NCBI RefSeq assembly: GCF_003261575.2
Contig: NZ_CP036175.1
Location: 248,001-312,000 of the forward strand
DNA: 64,000 nucleotides
From: Klebsiella huaxiensis
GTDB taxonomy: Bacteria; Pseudomonadota; Gammaproteobacteria; Enterobacterales; Enterobacteriaceae
Reading direction: 5' to 3'
Shown here: positions 24,923 through 32,872 of the stretch, piece after piece
Layout: each line of letters begins with the position of its first letter
Numbering within the stretch: position 1 is the stretch's first letter
Position numbers and translations under genes: made by a program
The notes under the pieces: generated by a model
The model's database searches: none
Seen by the model: the letters and a program-made list of their open reading frames with translations, nothing else
Told to the model about the DNA's origin: nothing

Positions 24923-25825
24923 ATGTCACAAGTTACTGAAAATAAAGTTGTTGCCGCACCGGTGCCGATGACCCCTCTGCAGGAGTTCTGGCACTATTTT
25001 AAACGCAATAAAGGCGCCGTCGTGGGTCTGGTCTACGTGGCGGTCATGATTTTTATCGCCGTGTTTGCCAACTTCATTGCGCCCTATAACCCGGCGGATC
25101 AGTTCCGCGATACGCTGCTGGCCCCGCCGTTCTGGCAGGATGGCGGGAGCATAAGCCATCTGCTCGGTACCGACGACGTTGGCCGCGATATCCTGTCGCG
25201 TCTGATGTACGGCGCGCGCCTGTCGCTGCTGGTCGGCTGTCTGGTGGTGGTGCTGTCGCTGATCCTCGGCGTGGTGCTCGGTCTGGTTGCGGGCTACTTC
25301 GGCGGCGTTGTTGATTCTGTCATCATGCGCGTTGTTGATATTATGCTGGCCCTGCCGAGCCTGCTGCTGGCGCTGGTGTTGGTGGCTATCTTCGGCCCCT
25401 CAATCGTGAACGCCTCGCTGGCCCTGACCTTTGTCGCCTTGCCGCATTACGTACGTCTGACCCGCGCTGCGGTACTGGTGGAAGTGAACCGCGACTACGT
25501 GACCGCTTCTCGTGTGGCGGGCGCCGGGGCGATGCGCCAGATGTTCGTTAATATTCTTCCTAACTGCCTCGCGCCGCTGATTGTTCAGGCGTCGCTGGGC
25601 TTCTCTAACGCCATTCTCGATATGGCTGCTCTTGGCTTCCTTGGCATGGGTGCGCAGCCGCCGACACCGGAGTGGGGCACGATGCTCTCCGACGTGTTGC
25701 AGTTCGCGCAGAGCGCCTGGTGGGTCGTCACCTTCCCGGGTGTCGCGATTCTGCTGACGGTGCTGGCATTTAACCTGATGGGTGACGGTCTGCGTGACGC
25801 GCTCGATCCCAAACTGAAGCAGTAA
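24923..25825 (+). CDS. dppC: Dipeptide ABC transporter permease DppC
   Basis: The 300-residue subunit has the OppC-type N-terminal domain (EFWHYFKRNKGAVVGLV) followed by LGTDDVGRDILSRLMYGAR and a permease core whose EAA loop is VNRDYVTASRVAGAGAMRQMFVNILPN. Five to six transmembrane helices are visible. It starts nine bases after dppB with AAGGGG as ribosome site. Confidence 0.97.
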   Translation: MSQVTENKVVAAPVPMTPLQEFWHYFKRNKGAVVGLVYVAVMIFIAVFANFIAPYNPADQFRDTLLAPPFWQDGGSISHLLGTDDVGRDILSRLMYGARLSLLVGCLVVVLSLILGVVLGLVAGYFGGVVDSVIMRVVDIMLALPSLLLALVLVAIFGPSIVNASLALTFVALPHYVRLTRAAVLVEVNRDYVTASRVAGAGAMRQMFVNILPNCLAPLIVQASLGFSNAILDMAALGFLGMGAQPPTPEWGTMLSDVLQFAQSAWWVVTFPGVAILLTVLAFNLMGDGLRDALDPKLKQ

Positions 25826-25835
25826 GAGGTTCGAG

Positions 25836-26819
25836 ATGGCGTTATTAAATGTAGATAAACTATCGGTGCACTTCGGAGACGAAGGGACACCGTTCCGCGC
25901 CGTAGACCGCGTGAGCTACAGCGTAAATCAGGGTGAAGTGGTCGGCATCGTCGGTGAATCAGGATCGGGTAAATCGGTCAGTTCGCTGGCGATTATGGGC
26001 CTGATTGACTACCCCGGTCGGGTAATGGCTGAAAAGCTGGAATTTAACGGGCGCGACCTGAAGCGTATTTCCGAAAAAGAGCGCCGCCAGCTGGTGGGCG
26101 CGGAAGTGGCGATGATCTTCCAGGACCCGATGACCAGCCTCAACCCGTGCTACACCGTGGGTTACCAGATTATGGAAGCCATTAAGGTGCACCAGGGCGG
26201 CAACAAGAAAACGCGTATCCAGCGGGCGATTGACCTGCTGACGCTGGTCGGTATTCCCGATCCGGCTTCTCGTCTTGATGTCTATCCGCACCAGCTTTCC
26301 GGTGGGATGAGCCAGCGTGTGATGATTGCGATGGCCATTGCCTGTCGGCCAAAGCTGCTGATTGCCGATGAACCCACAACGGCGCTGGATGTGACTATCC
26401 AGGCGCAGATCATCGAGCTGCTGCTGGAACTACAGCAGAAAGAGAATATGGCGCTGATCCTGATCACTCACGATCTGGCGCTGGTAGCCGAAGCGGCGCA
26501 CAAAATTATTGTGATGTACGCCGGTCAGGTAGTGGAAACCGGCGATGCGAAAGATATCTTCCGCGCGCCGCGCCACCCATACACCCAGGCGCTGCTGCGC
26601 GCGCTGCCGGAGTTTGCTCAGGATAAAGCGCGGCTGGCTTCGCTGCCGGGCGTGGTACCGGGGAAATACGACCGCCCGAACGGCTGTCTGCTTAACCCAC
26701 GCTGCCCCTATGCAACAGACAAATGCCGCAGCGAAGAACCTGAACTGAACCTGCTGAGCGGCGGTCGCCAGTCAAAATGTCATTACCCACTTGATGATGC
26801 CGGGAGGCCTGGGCTATGA
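25836..26819 (+). CDS. dppD: Dipeptide ABC transporter ATPase DppD
   Basis: The 327-residue ATPase shows Walker A GESGSGKS near residue 39, the Q loop in FQDPMTSLNP, signature LSGGMSQRV near 152, Walker B LLIADEPTTALD near 172 and the switch His in LITHDLAL. The C-terminal oligopeptide-transporter extension has the CPYATDKC four-cysteine motif that in the family binds an iron-sulfur cluster. The last four bases overlap the dppF start (ATGA). Confidence 0.97.
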   Translation: MALLNVDKLSVHFGDEGTPFRAVDRVSYSVNQGEVVGIVGESGSGKSVSSLAIMGLIDYPGRVMAEKLEFNGRDLKRISEKERRQLVGAEVAMIFQDPMTSLNPCYTVGYQIMEAIKVHQGGNKKTRIQRAIDLLTLVGIPDPASRLDVYPHQLSGGMSQRVMIAMAIACRPKLLIADEPTTALDVTIQAQIIELLLELQQKENMALILITHDLALVAEAAHKIIVMYAGQVVETGDAKDIFRAPRHPYTQALLRALPEFAQDKARLASLPGVVPGKYDRPNGCLLNPRCPYATDKCRSEEPELNLLSGGRQSKCHYPLDDAGRPGL

Positions 26820-27829
26820 GTACGCATGAGGCCACCACGCAACAGCCTCTGTTGCTGGCCACCGATCTGAAAAAATACTACCCGGTGAAGAAAGGGCTAT
26901 TTGCCCCGGAACGCCTGGTGAAAGCGCTGGACGGTGTTTCGTTTATCCTTGAACGCGGCAAAACGCTGGCGGTCGTGGGGGAATCCGGCTGCGGTAAGTC
27001 AACGCTCGGTCGCCTGCTGACGATGATTGAAATCCCCACCGGCGGCGAGCTGTATTACCAGGGGCAGGATTTGCTCAAGCACGACCCGCATGCGCAAAAG
27101 CTGCGTCGGCAGAAAATCCAGATTGTGTTCCAGAACCCCTACGGTTCGCTGAACCCACGTAAAAAGGTGGGGCAGATTCTGGAGGAGCCGCTGCAAATCA
27201 ACACCAGCTTAAGCAAAGAGCAACGACGTGAGAAAGCGTTGGCGATGATGGCGAAAGTGGGCCTGAAAACTGAGCACTATGATCGCTATCCGCATATGTT
27301 CTCCGGCGGTCAGCGTCAGCGTATTGCTATCGCTCGCGGCCTGATGCTTGATCCGGACGTGGTGATCGCCGACGAACCGGTTTCTGCGCTGGACGTTTCG
27401 GTGCGCGCGCAGGTGCTGAACCTGATGATGGATTTACAGCAGGAGCTGGGGCTTTCTTACGTCTTTATCTCCCACGACCTGTCGGTGGTGGAGCACATTG
27501 CTGACGAAGTGATGGTGATGTATTTAGGCCGCTGCGTGGAGAAAGGGTCGAAGGACCAAATCTTCAACAACCCGCAGCATCCGTATACTCAGGCGCTGTT
27601 GTCAGCGACGCCGCGCCTGAACCCGGACGACCGTCGTGAGCGTATCAAGCTGACCGGCGAGCTGCCAAGCCCGCTGAATCCGCCTCCGGGCTGCGCGTTT
27701 AACGCCCGCTGCCGTCGCCGCTTCGGCCCATGCACCCAGCTTCAGCCGCAGCTGAAGGATTATGGCGGCCAACTGGTGGCCTGCTTTGCCGTCGATCAGG
27801 ATCAAAACGGCGAGAAGCCGCTGAGCTGA
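26816..27829 (+). CDS. dppF: Dipeptide ABC transporter ATPase DppF
   Basis: The 337-residue partner of DppD has Walker A GESGCGKS near residue 57, FQNPYGSLNPRKK, signature FSGGQRQRIAIARG near 163, Walker B VVIADEPVSALD and switch His in FISHDLSV. A Cys-containing C-terminal region (GCAFNARCRRRFGPC) follows. It is the last gene of dppABCDF and starts by ATGA overlap with dppD. REP elements follow instead of a classical terminator. Confidence 0.97.
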   Translation: MSTHEATTQQPLLLATDLKKYYPVKKGLFAPERLVKALDGVSFILERGKTLAVVGESGCGKSTLGRLLTMIEIPTGGELYYQGQDLLKHDPHAQKLRRQKIQIVFQNPYGSLNPRKKVGQILEEPLQINTSLSKEQRREKALAMMAKVGLKTEHYDRYPHMFSGGQRQRIAIARGLMLDPDVVIADEPVSALDVSVRAQVLNLMMDLQQELGLSYVFISHDLSVVEHIADEVMVMYLGRCVEKGSKDQIFNNPQHPYTQALLSATPRLNPDDRRERIKLTGELPSPLNPPPGCAFNARCRRRFGPCTQLQPQLKDYGGQLVACFAVDQDQNGEKPLS

Positions 27830-27850
27830 CTTTTGTATCCTGAATCAGGT

Positions 27851-28305
27851 ATAGCCCCCGGCGGCGGGGGCTACGGGTTGACAGCTGTCTGTGGACTGGT
27901 AGCCCGGACAGATGCGTAGCATCGCCTCCGGGAAAGGTGGCGGACAAGATGCCTCGGCGTGGCGTCTTCCCGGCGGCGCTGCGCTGACCGGGCTACAAGT
28001 TGACAGCCGTCAGCGGTTTGGTAGCCCGGACAGATGCGTAGCATCGCCTCCGGGAAATGTGGCGGACAAGATGCCTCGGTGTGGCGTCTTCCCGGTGGCG
28101 CTGCGCTGACCGGCTACAGGTTCACAGTGATCTGCAGGTTTAGTTTAGTAGCCCGGACAGATGCGTAGCATCGCCTCCGGGAAAGGTGGCGGACAAGATG
28201 CCTCGGCGTGGCGTCTTCCCGGTGGCGCTGCGCTGACCGGCTACAGGTTCATAGTGATCTGCAGGTTTAGTAGCCCGGCTGAGGCGTTTACGCCGCAAGC
28301 CGGGA
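27851..28305. repeat. REP/BIME array after dppF
   Basis: The 492 bases between dppF and the permease gene hold no gene. A palindrome (TAGCCCCCGGCGGCGGGGGCTA) at 27852-27873 is followed by four REP-like heads: GTAGCCCGGACAGATGCG at 27899, 28021 and 28148, and GTAGCCCGGCTGAGGCG at 28270. The first three are followed by an inverted partner GTGGCGTCTTCCCGG and a short linker, giving periods of about 122-127 bases. The array lies between convergent genes and may act as an mRNA end and gyrase/IHF site, as BIMEs do. Confidence 0.88.
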
Positions 28306-28321
28306 AGTTCCTGAAAGCGAC

Positions 28322-29920
28322 TTAATGCACCACTTCATCGCCGTTATCAATCGGCGACCAGTCGACTTTTCCTTCTTCCCTAACCTGTCGCCAGGCCATA
28401 AAGGTCAGGAACAATGTTGCGACGCCATAGCCAAACGTCACCGTGGGCGAAGCGTTGAGCGCCATCTGATGGCCGTGAATAAAGCCGAAGAACGACAATA
28501 CCGTGGCCGCTGCGGCATAAAGCGCCGCCCAGTTAAAGCGCCGGTCGATAATGAACGCGGCAATCGCACCCATCATTAACCCCGCCAACACCGCGCCGCC
28601 CCCGGTGGTTGCCATACCGTGATACAGCACGCCGTTGTTGGCCATCGTATTGACGACGTCTGCCGGGAGATTGACGGTATTCGCGCCGGCGGCCGCCAGT
28701 GCGCCATCGACCTGGGTCTTTGCCCATTCGGCGATATTTGGTACCAGCGCCAACACGATCGCCGGAGCGTGGCGTTTCGGCGAAACCTGGAACGCCTGAG
28801 CGCCAATGACCAGACCGATAAACAGCAGAATAGGTACGATCGCGACCAGTGGGATGATGGAGAGTAGCAGCGCGGTGAGGCCCAGGAAGCAGACGATTGC
28901 CATACAAACACCGGTTGCCAGCGAATAACCAATACGCCCGCCCATCGCTTTCCAGCCCGGATGACCGATATAAACCGCAGGGGGAAACGGCGAACCCAGC
29001 AGCGCGCCGACAATTGCGCCCAGCCCGTCAGCCGCCAGTACCGCGCGCAGGTTGTAGCTATCGCCGCCTACCGCTGCGGATTCGACGTTATTGAGGATTT
29101 CGGTGAAGTTGAAGATCCCTAACGGTATCGCCGTCACCAGCAGCGGCCAGACCAGGCTCATCGGGACGTTAAAGACATCGGTAGAAAGTGTGGGTAAATA
29201 GAGTGAGAAACGGCCCGCCGCCTCTTTGACTTCCGCCGGATTCATAATGTCGCTAAAGCCAAGCCAGGTCGCGCCCCAGCCCAGCAGGCAGCCCACCAGA
29301 ACCACCGCCAGCCCGCCCGGCAGACCGAACGGCAGCCGCACGTTGCCGACCCAGTTGAGCAGGATAATCGCGAAGCAAACAATGCCAATCCAGGCGGTAT
29401 CAAACATCTGATACGCCGGGCGCATGGCGATAAACGCAATCGCAATCCCCGCCAGCGTCCCCAGCATTGCGGCGCGCGGCGTATATTTACGAATTGCCGG
29501 GCCAACCAGCACGCCTGCCAGCACAATAAGGCCGACAATCATCGCCCAGATAAGCCCGAGCTTCCACGCCAGCATCCAGTCTTTATGGATAAGCAGCGTT
29601 GGCAGCATGACAACGAACACCACAATGAACATGTGCGGCACGCTTGGCCCGTATGGCAGGGCGGTCACTGTGTCGCGACCCTCGCGTTTTGCCATCCGCC
29701 AGGCAAGCCAGGCGTAAAACAGATTACCCAGCGGCAGCGCGATACCTAACGCTGGTAGGATGCGGCCATAGACGGTGGTCGCCGGGATTTGCGCGACGTA
29801 CAGCGCGAGGCCTGACAGGACCAGCACGTTCAGTAATACGTTGGTAAAGAGTCCGAAAAAAGCGTTGAGATCGCCCGTCACCCATAGCCGTGGACGAAAT
29901 GTGAGTTTTCCTTGCTCCAT
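28322..29920 (-). CDS. NCS2-like nucleobase/ureide permease
   Basis: The 532-residue protein has about twelve or more hydrophobic helices. Features such as TALPYGPSVPHMF near residue 84 and ADGLGAIVGALLGSPFPPAVYIGHPGWKAMG near 300 resemble the xanthine/uracil (NCS2) permease fold and the nearby AzgA/SulP branches. The ribosome site GGAGAAGG precedes the ATG. It is the last gene of a minus-strand cluster with carbamate kinase and FdrA, so the substrate is probably the amide or ureide that the cluster degrades. Substrate is not readable from sequence. Confidence 0.8.
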   Translation of the reverse strand: MEQGKLTFRPRLWVTGDLNAFFGLFTNVLLNVLVLSGLALYVAQIPATTVYGRILPALGIALPLGNLFYAWLAWRMAKREGRDTVTALPYGPSVPHMFIVVFVVMLPTLLIHKDWMLAWKLGLIWAMIVGLIVLAGVLVGPAIRKYTPRAAMLGTLAGIAIAFIAMRPAYQMFDTAWIGIVCFAIILLNWVGNVRLPFGLPGGLAVVLVGCLLGWGATWLGFSDIMNPAEVKEAAGRFSLYLPTLSTDVFNVPMSLVWPLLVTAIPLGIFNFTEILNNVESAAVGGDSYNLRAVLAADGLGAIVGALLGSPFPPAVYIGHPGWKAMGGRIGYSLATGVCMAIVCFLGLTALLLSIIPLVAIVPILLFIGLVIGAQAFQVSPKRHAPAIVLALVPNIAEWAKTQVDGALAAAGANTVNLPADVVNTMANNGVLYHGMATTGGGAVLAGLMMGAIAAFIIDRRFNWAALYAAAATVLSFFGFIHGHQMALNASPTVTFGYGVATLFLTFMAWRQVREEGKVDWSPIDNGDEVVH

Positions 29921-29936
29921 AATCCTTCTCCTGAAG

Positions 29937-30332
29937 TTATTCAGTCATGTGGTGGCCGGTGTATGCCCGCCAACCGCCGAGGTCGGTGATCTCCGGCTGG
30001 CCTTCAACCAGCCAGGATTCCGCCAGAACGCCCAACACTTCACTACCGTCGTCCAGTAACACTTTGCCGATACAGAGTCCGGCAGGTTCTTTTTGCAGAA
30101 TATTCCCCAGTCCGGCAGGAGGAACCGCCCAGATTTCCAGCGCGATGTTTGCGCCGTTATCCGGTGAACGAATCATTCCAGGATGATCGTCGTTGATGCT
30201 CCAACAGCGGTAGCAGGGGGCCGTTTTATCCTCACGAACGAATTCGGCATTAACTGCAAGCATGTTGGGGTTTAGCTTCAGGCCACGCATTAGCGTGCCG
30301 TTAACTGCAAGCAGGATTTTGCTCTCTGACAT
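29937..30332 (-). CDS. Stand-alone homologue of the allophanate hydrolase C-terminal domain
   Basis: The 131-residue protein starts LLAVNGTLMRGLKLNPNML and contains APCYRCWSINDDHPGMIR, IALEIWAVPPAGLG, EPAGLCIGKVLLDDGSEVLGVL and GGWRAY. This is the pattern of the C-terminal domain of allophanate hydrolase (AtzF/DUR1 type), which in the full enzyme processes the N-carboxycarbamate released by the amidase domain. Here it exists alone, without an amidase domain and 16 bases before the permease gene. Its role may be an enzyme acting on a carbamate-like intermediate. The homology call is by eye. Confidence 0.72.
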   Translation of the reverse strand: MSESKILLAVNGTLMRGLKLNPNMLAVNAEFVREDKTAPCYRCWSINDDHPGMIRSPDNGANIALEIWAVPPAGLGNILQKEPAGLCIGKVLLDDGSEVLGVLAESWLVEGQPEITDLGGWRAYTGHHMTE

Positions 30333-30349
30333 CGTTTTTATCCTTATTT

Positions 30350-30474
30350 ATACCCGTCATACTTCAAGTTGCTTGTGCGTTGGCTACACTCGTTCGCCCG
30401 AATCACTTACTCAAGTAAGCTCATCGGGACTTTCTCGCTTGCCGCCTTCCTGCAACTCGAATTATTTAGGGTAT
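30350..30474. repeat. ERIC element (125 bp) inside the ureide cluster
   Basis: Same boundaries as the copy at 11300 (ATACCCGTCATACTTCAAGT ... CTCGAATTATTTAGGGTAT). It occupies most of the 190-base gap between the carbamate kinase stop and the next gene of the same strand, so it is transcribed as part of the operon unless a promoter lies within it. Confidence 0.92.
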
Positions 30475-30522
30475 ATACCCGAATATAGGGCCGCCATTCG
30501 CCGTGCGCATGGCGGCGTAAAA

Positions 30523-31476
30523 TTAACTGGTAAACCGGGTGCCGCCGTTGCCGTTAGCGGCTCGGACAATGGCCTCCGGGCTGGTGATAAGCCCGACGCC
30601 TTGCGGATTGCCTTTGATGTAAGTCAGCATGGCTTCAACTTTTGGTGCCATGCTGCCCGCGCCGAACTGGCCGGTTTGTAGCAGGGTTTCGGCTTCTGCT
30701 AACGTCAGGGTGTCGAGCCAGCGCTGTTCTGGCGTGCCGAAGCCGATGGCGACCTGCTCAACGCCGGTCGGAATCAGCAACATGTCCGCCTGCAATTCGC
30801 AGGCCAGCAGCGCCGATGCGCGGTCTTTATCAATGACCGCCTGGGCGGCAATAAGCTTGCCAGACGTATCGCGCCAGACCGGAATACCGCCGCCGCCGCA
30901 GGCAATGACTAAGACATTTTGTTCAAGCAGGGTGCGAATAACCGGCGTTTCAATAACTTCTTTCGGTGCCGGTGATGCCACAACGCGTCGCCAGCCGCGG
31001 CCCGAATCTTCTGCGATATCCCAGCCCTGAGCTGCCGCCAGCGTCTCCGCCGTTCCCTGAGTCATATAGTCGCCGATAGGCTTATCGGGATGGCTGAAGG
31101 CGGCATCGTTTGGGTCTATCAACGTTTGCGTCACCAGCGCGACAACGGGCGTGTTGCCGATGCCGCGAGCGGTCAACGCGTTGTTTAGCGCGTTTTGAAA
31201 CATAAAGCCAATTGCGCCCTGGGTATCGCCGACCGCGTACTCCAGCGGCACGCCGGGGACAGCGTCTTTGGCGATTTCGCTACGGCGCAGGATAAAACCC
31301 ACCTGCGGGCCATTACCGTGCGTCAACACCACGCGCCAGCCTGCGGCAATCAGATCAACCACGTTTTCAGCGGTGGCTTTTACTGCTTCGTACTGCTGTT
31401 CCAGCGCATTTTCTCCGGGGTTGCGGATCAATGCATTACCGCCAACTGCGACGACGGCAATTTTCGTTTTATTCAT
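30523..31476 (-). CDS. arcC: Carbamate kinase
   Basis: The 317-residue protein has the amino-acid-kinase fold signatures of carbamate kinase: VAVGGNALI near residue 9, LTHGNGPQVGFILRR near 51, ACGGGGIPV near 210 and VIDKDRASALLA near 233. It makes ATP from carbamoyl phosphate and ADP, releasing carbamate. The start at 31476 has AAGGAG upstream and overlaps the preceding gene by eight bases, which links the two translationally. There is no arginine deiminase or ornithine carbamoyltransferase nearby, so the carbamoyl phosphate must come from the FdrA/YlbE-type proteins beside it. Confidence 0.93.
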   Translation of the reverse strand: MNKTKIAVVAVGGNALIRNPGENALEQQYEAVKATAENVVDLIAAGWRVVLTHGNGPQVGFILRRSEIAKDAVPGVPLEYAVGDTQGAIGFMFQNALNNALTARGIGNTPVVALVTQTLIDPNDAAFSHPDKPIGDYMTQGTAETLAAAQGWDIAEDSGRGWRRVVASPAPKEVIETPVIRTLLEQNVLVIACGGGGIPVWRDTSGKLIAAQAVIDKDRASALLACELQADMLLIPTGVEQVAIGFGTPEQRWLDTLTLAEAETLLQTGQFGAGSMAPKVEAMLTYIKGNPQGVGLITSPEAIVRAANGNGGTRFTS

Positions 31477-32869
31477 GGTCAGCTCCTTCTGCCAGCGCGC
31501 GAAGCGCGGCGGTAAAGCAGGCCAGCGGCGCAGTGGTGATCCCGGCACCGATCTGCCCTACGCCCGCGCGTTTATGCGCAATCCCGGTGTTGATGACCGG
31601 GAGAATATTGCGATCAACCACGTAGCGGGCATCGATACCGCAGCCGCTACCGGCAAAGTTCAGCGCGGGCAGCGTGAACGCCGGATGGGTGGCGAGGGTG
31701 ATTTCCTGCATCGTCAGGCTATGACGGACGGCATCGGCTGGCGTGCCGCCGACGAATTTAACGATGGCCGGGGAGGCTGCCATCGCAAATCCGCCGATCC
31801 CGGCTGTTTCGGTAATTGCCGAGTCGCCTAAATCGGCTGCCGCATCGTCGATACCGTAGCCCGGAAAGAACAGGCCATCGACCGGGTTTGCGGGAGCCTG
31901 GAACCAGCGGTCACCGGTACCGGAGAGGCGAATGCCGAAGTTAACGCCGTTGCGCGCCATTACCGTAACCAGCGAGCTGTGCGGGACATCACAGGCGGCA
32001 TCCAGCATTGATTTACAGGCAGCCATCGAAAGATTAAGGAAGAAATGGTCGTTGGCGGCGATAAACTCCAGCGCTTCCGGACCGTGTTGAATACGCGCCA
32101 GATGCGGTGCCAGGCGTTTAAAGAACAGCCCGCTCGCTGCCGCATTGCGGTTATGACACTCATCGCCCATATGCAGCGCCTGGGCAATCAACGGCTTGAG
32201 TTCGATTTCGCCGCTCAGCGCCAGCGCCTGCTTCAGCGCGGGGGCCAGCACATCACCCATCCAGGCCAGGCGGTTAAGAACATCCTCGTTATTGGCCCCG
32301 AAACGCAGAACTTTGCCGAGCCCCTCGTTGAAGTTACAAAACGCGCGATTGCCGTGAGTGCGGTTTTCTACAATCCACACCGGCATGGAAGGACTGATAA
32401 TCCCTGCCATCGGCCCGGTGGCGTGGTGGTGATGACACGGTTCGAGATCGACCAGCCCCGTCGCCGCCATTTGCATCGCTTCTTCCGTGCTGCTGGCCCA
32501 GCCTTCAAAAACAATCGCGCCAGCAATCGCGCCCTGCATCGGGCCGCACATATCGCTCCAGGCGATCGGTGGTCCGGCATGAAGAATTTTGCGTATACCG
32601 TTCAGGCCGGAGATCGCCTCGCGGGCCCTGGCGACATCGACCAGTACCGGCTGGGCATCCAGATAGCGCTGTAGCGCCTGTTCGTTAGCGGCTTTTATAC
32701 GTTCGTCGGCCAGCAGGGTCGCCAGCGTCCAGCCCACCTGTTCATCACCCTGCGCCACGGGTTGCCATTGCAGATGAAGCACTTCGCCACCGGCTTCGCG
32801 CAGATTATCGGCAAAACTTTCCAGTCCGAGATTGATAACCGAAAGCGGTTGTTGAAATAAGGTCGTCAT
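31469..32869 (-). CDS. YlbE-like DUF1116 protein (carbamoyltransferase subunit)
   Basis: The 466-residue protein has the DUF1116 blocks: HAGPPIAWSDMCGPMQGAI near residue 97, EPCHHHHATGPMAGIISPSMPVW near 142, and ALHMGDECHNRNAA near 232. E. coli YlbE (AllG) has the same blocks and forms oxamate carbamoyltransferase with FdrA and YlbF. The start lies three bases after the fdrA stop and the end overlaps the carbamate kinase start, so the three are tightly coupled. The His/Cys-rich motifs suggest the active site. The actual carbamoyl donor here is not known. Confidence 0.85.
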   Translation of the reverse strand: MTTLFQQPLSVINLGLESFADNLREAGGEVLHLQWQPVAQGDEQVGWTLATLLADERIKAANEQALQRYLDAQPVLVDVARAREAISGLNGIRKILHAGPPIAWSDMCGPMQGAIAGAIVFEGWASSTEEAMQMAATGLVDLEPCHHHHATGPMAGIISPSMPVWIVENRTHGNRAFCNFNEGLGKVLRFGANNEDVLNRLAWMGDVLAPALKQALALSGEIELKPLIAQALHMGDECHNRNAAASGLFFKRLAPHLARIQHGPEALEFIAANDHFFLNLSMAACKSMLDAACDVPHSSLVTVMARNGVNFGIRLSGTGDRWFQAPANPVDGLFFPGYGIDDAAADLGDSAITETAGIGGFAMAASPAIVKFVGGTPADAVRHSLTMQEITLATHPAFTLPALNFAGSGCGIDARYVVDRNILPVINTGIAHKRAGVGQIGAGITTAPLACFTAALRALAEGADHE

Positions 32870-32872
32870 AGT

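Noticed and set aside
27851..28305. Regular repeats after dppF as a CRISPR array
   Set aside because: The repeats are palindromic REP units, the intervening sequence is itself repeated, and no cas genes are present.
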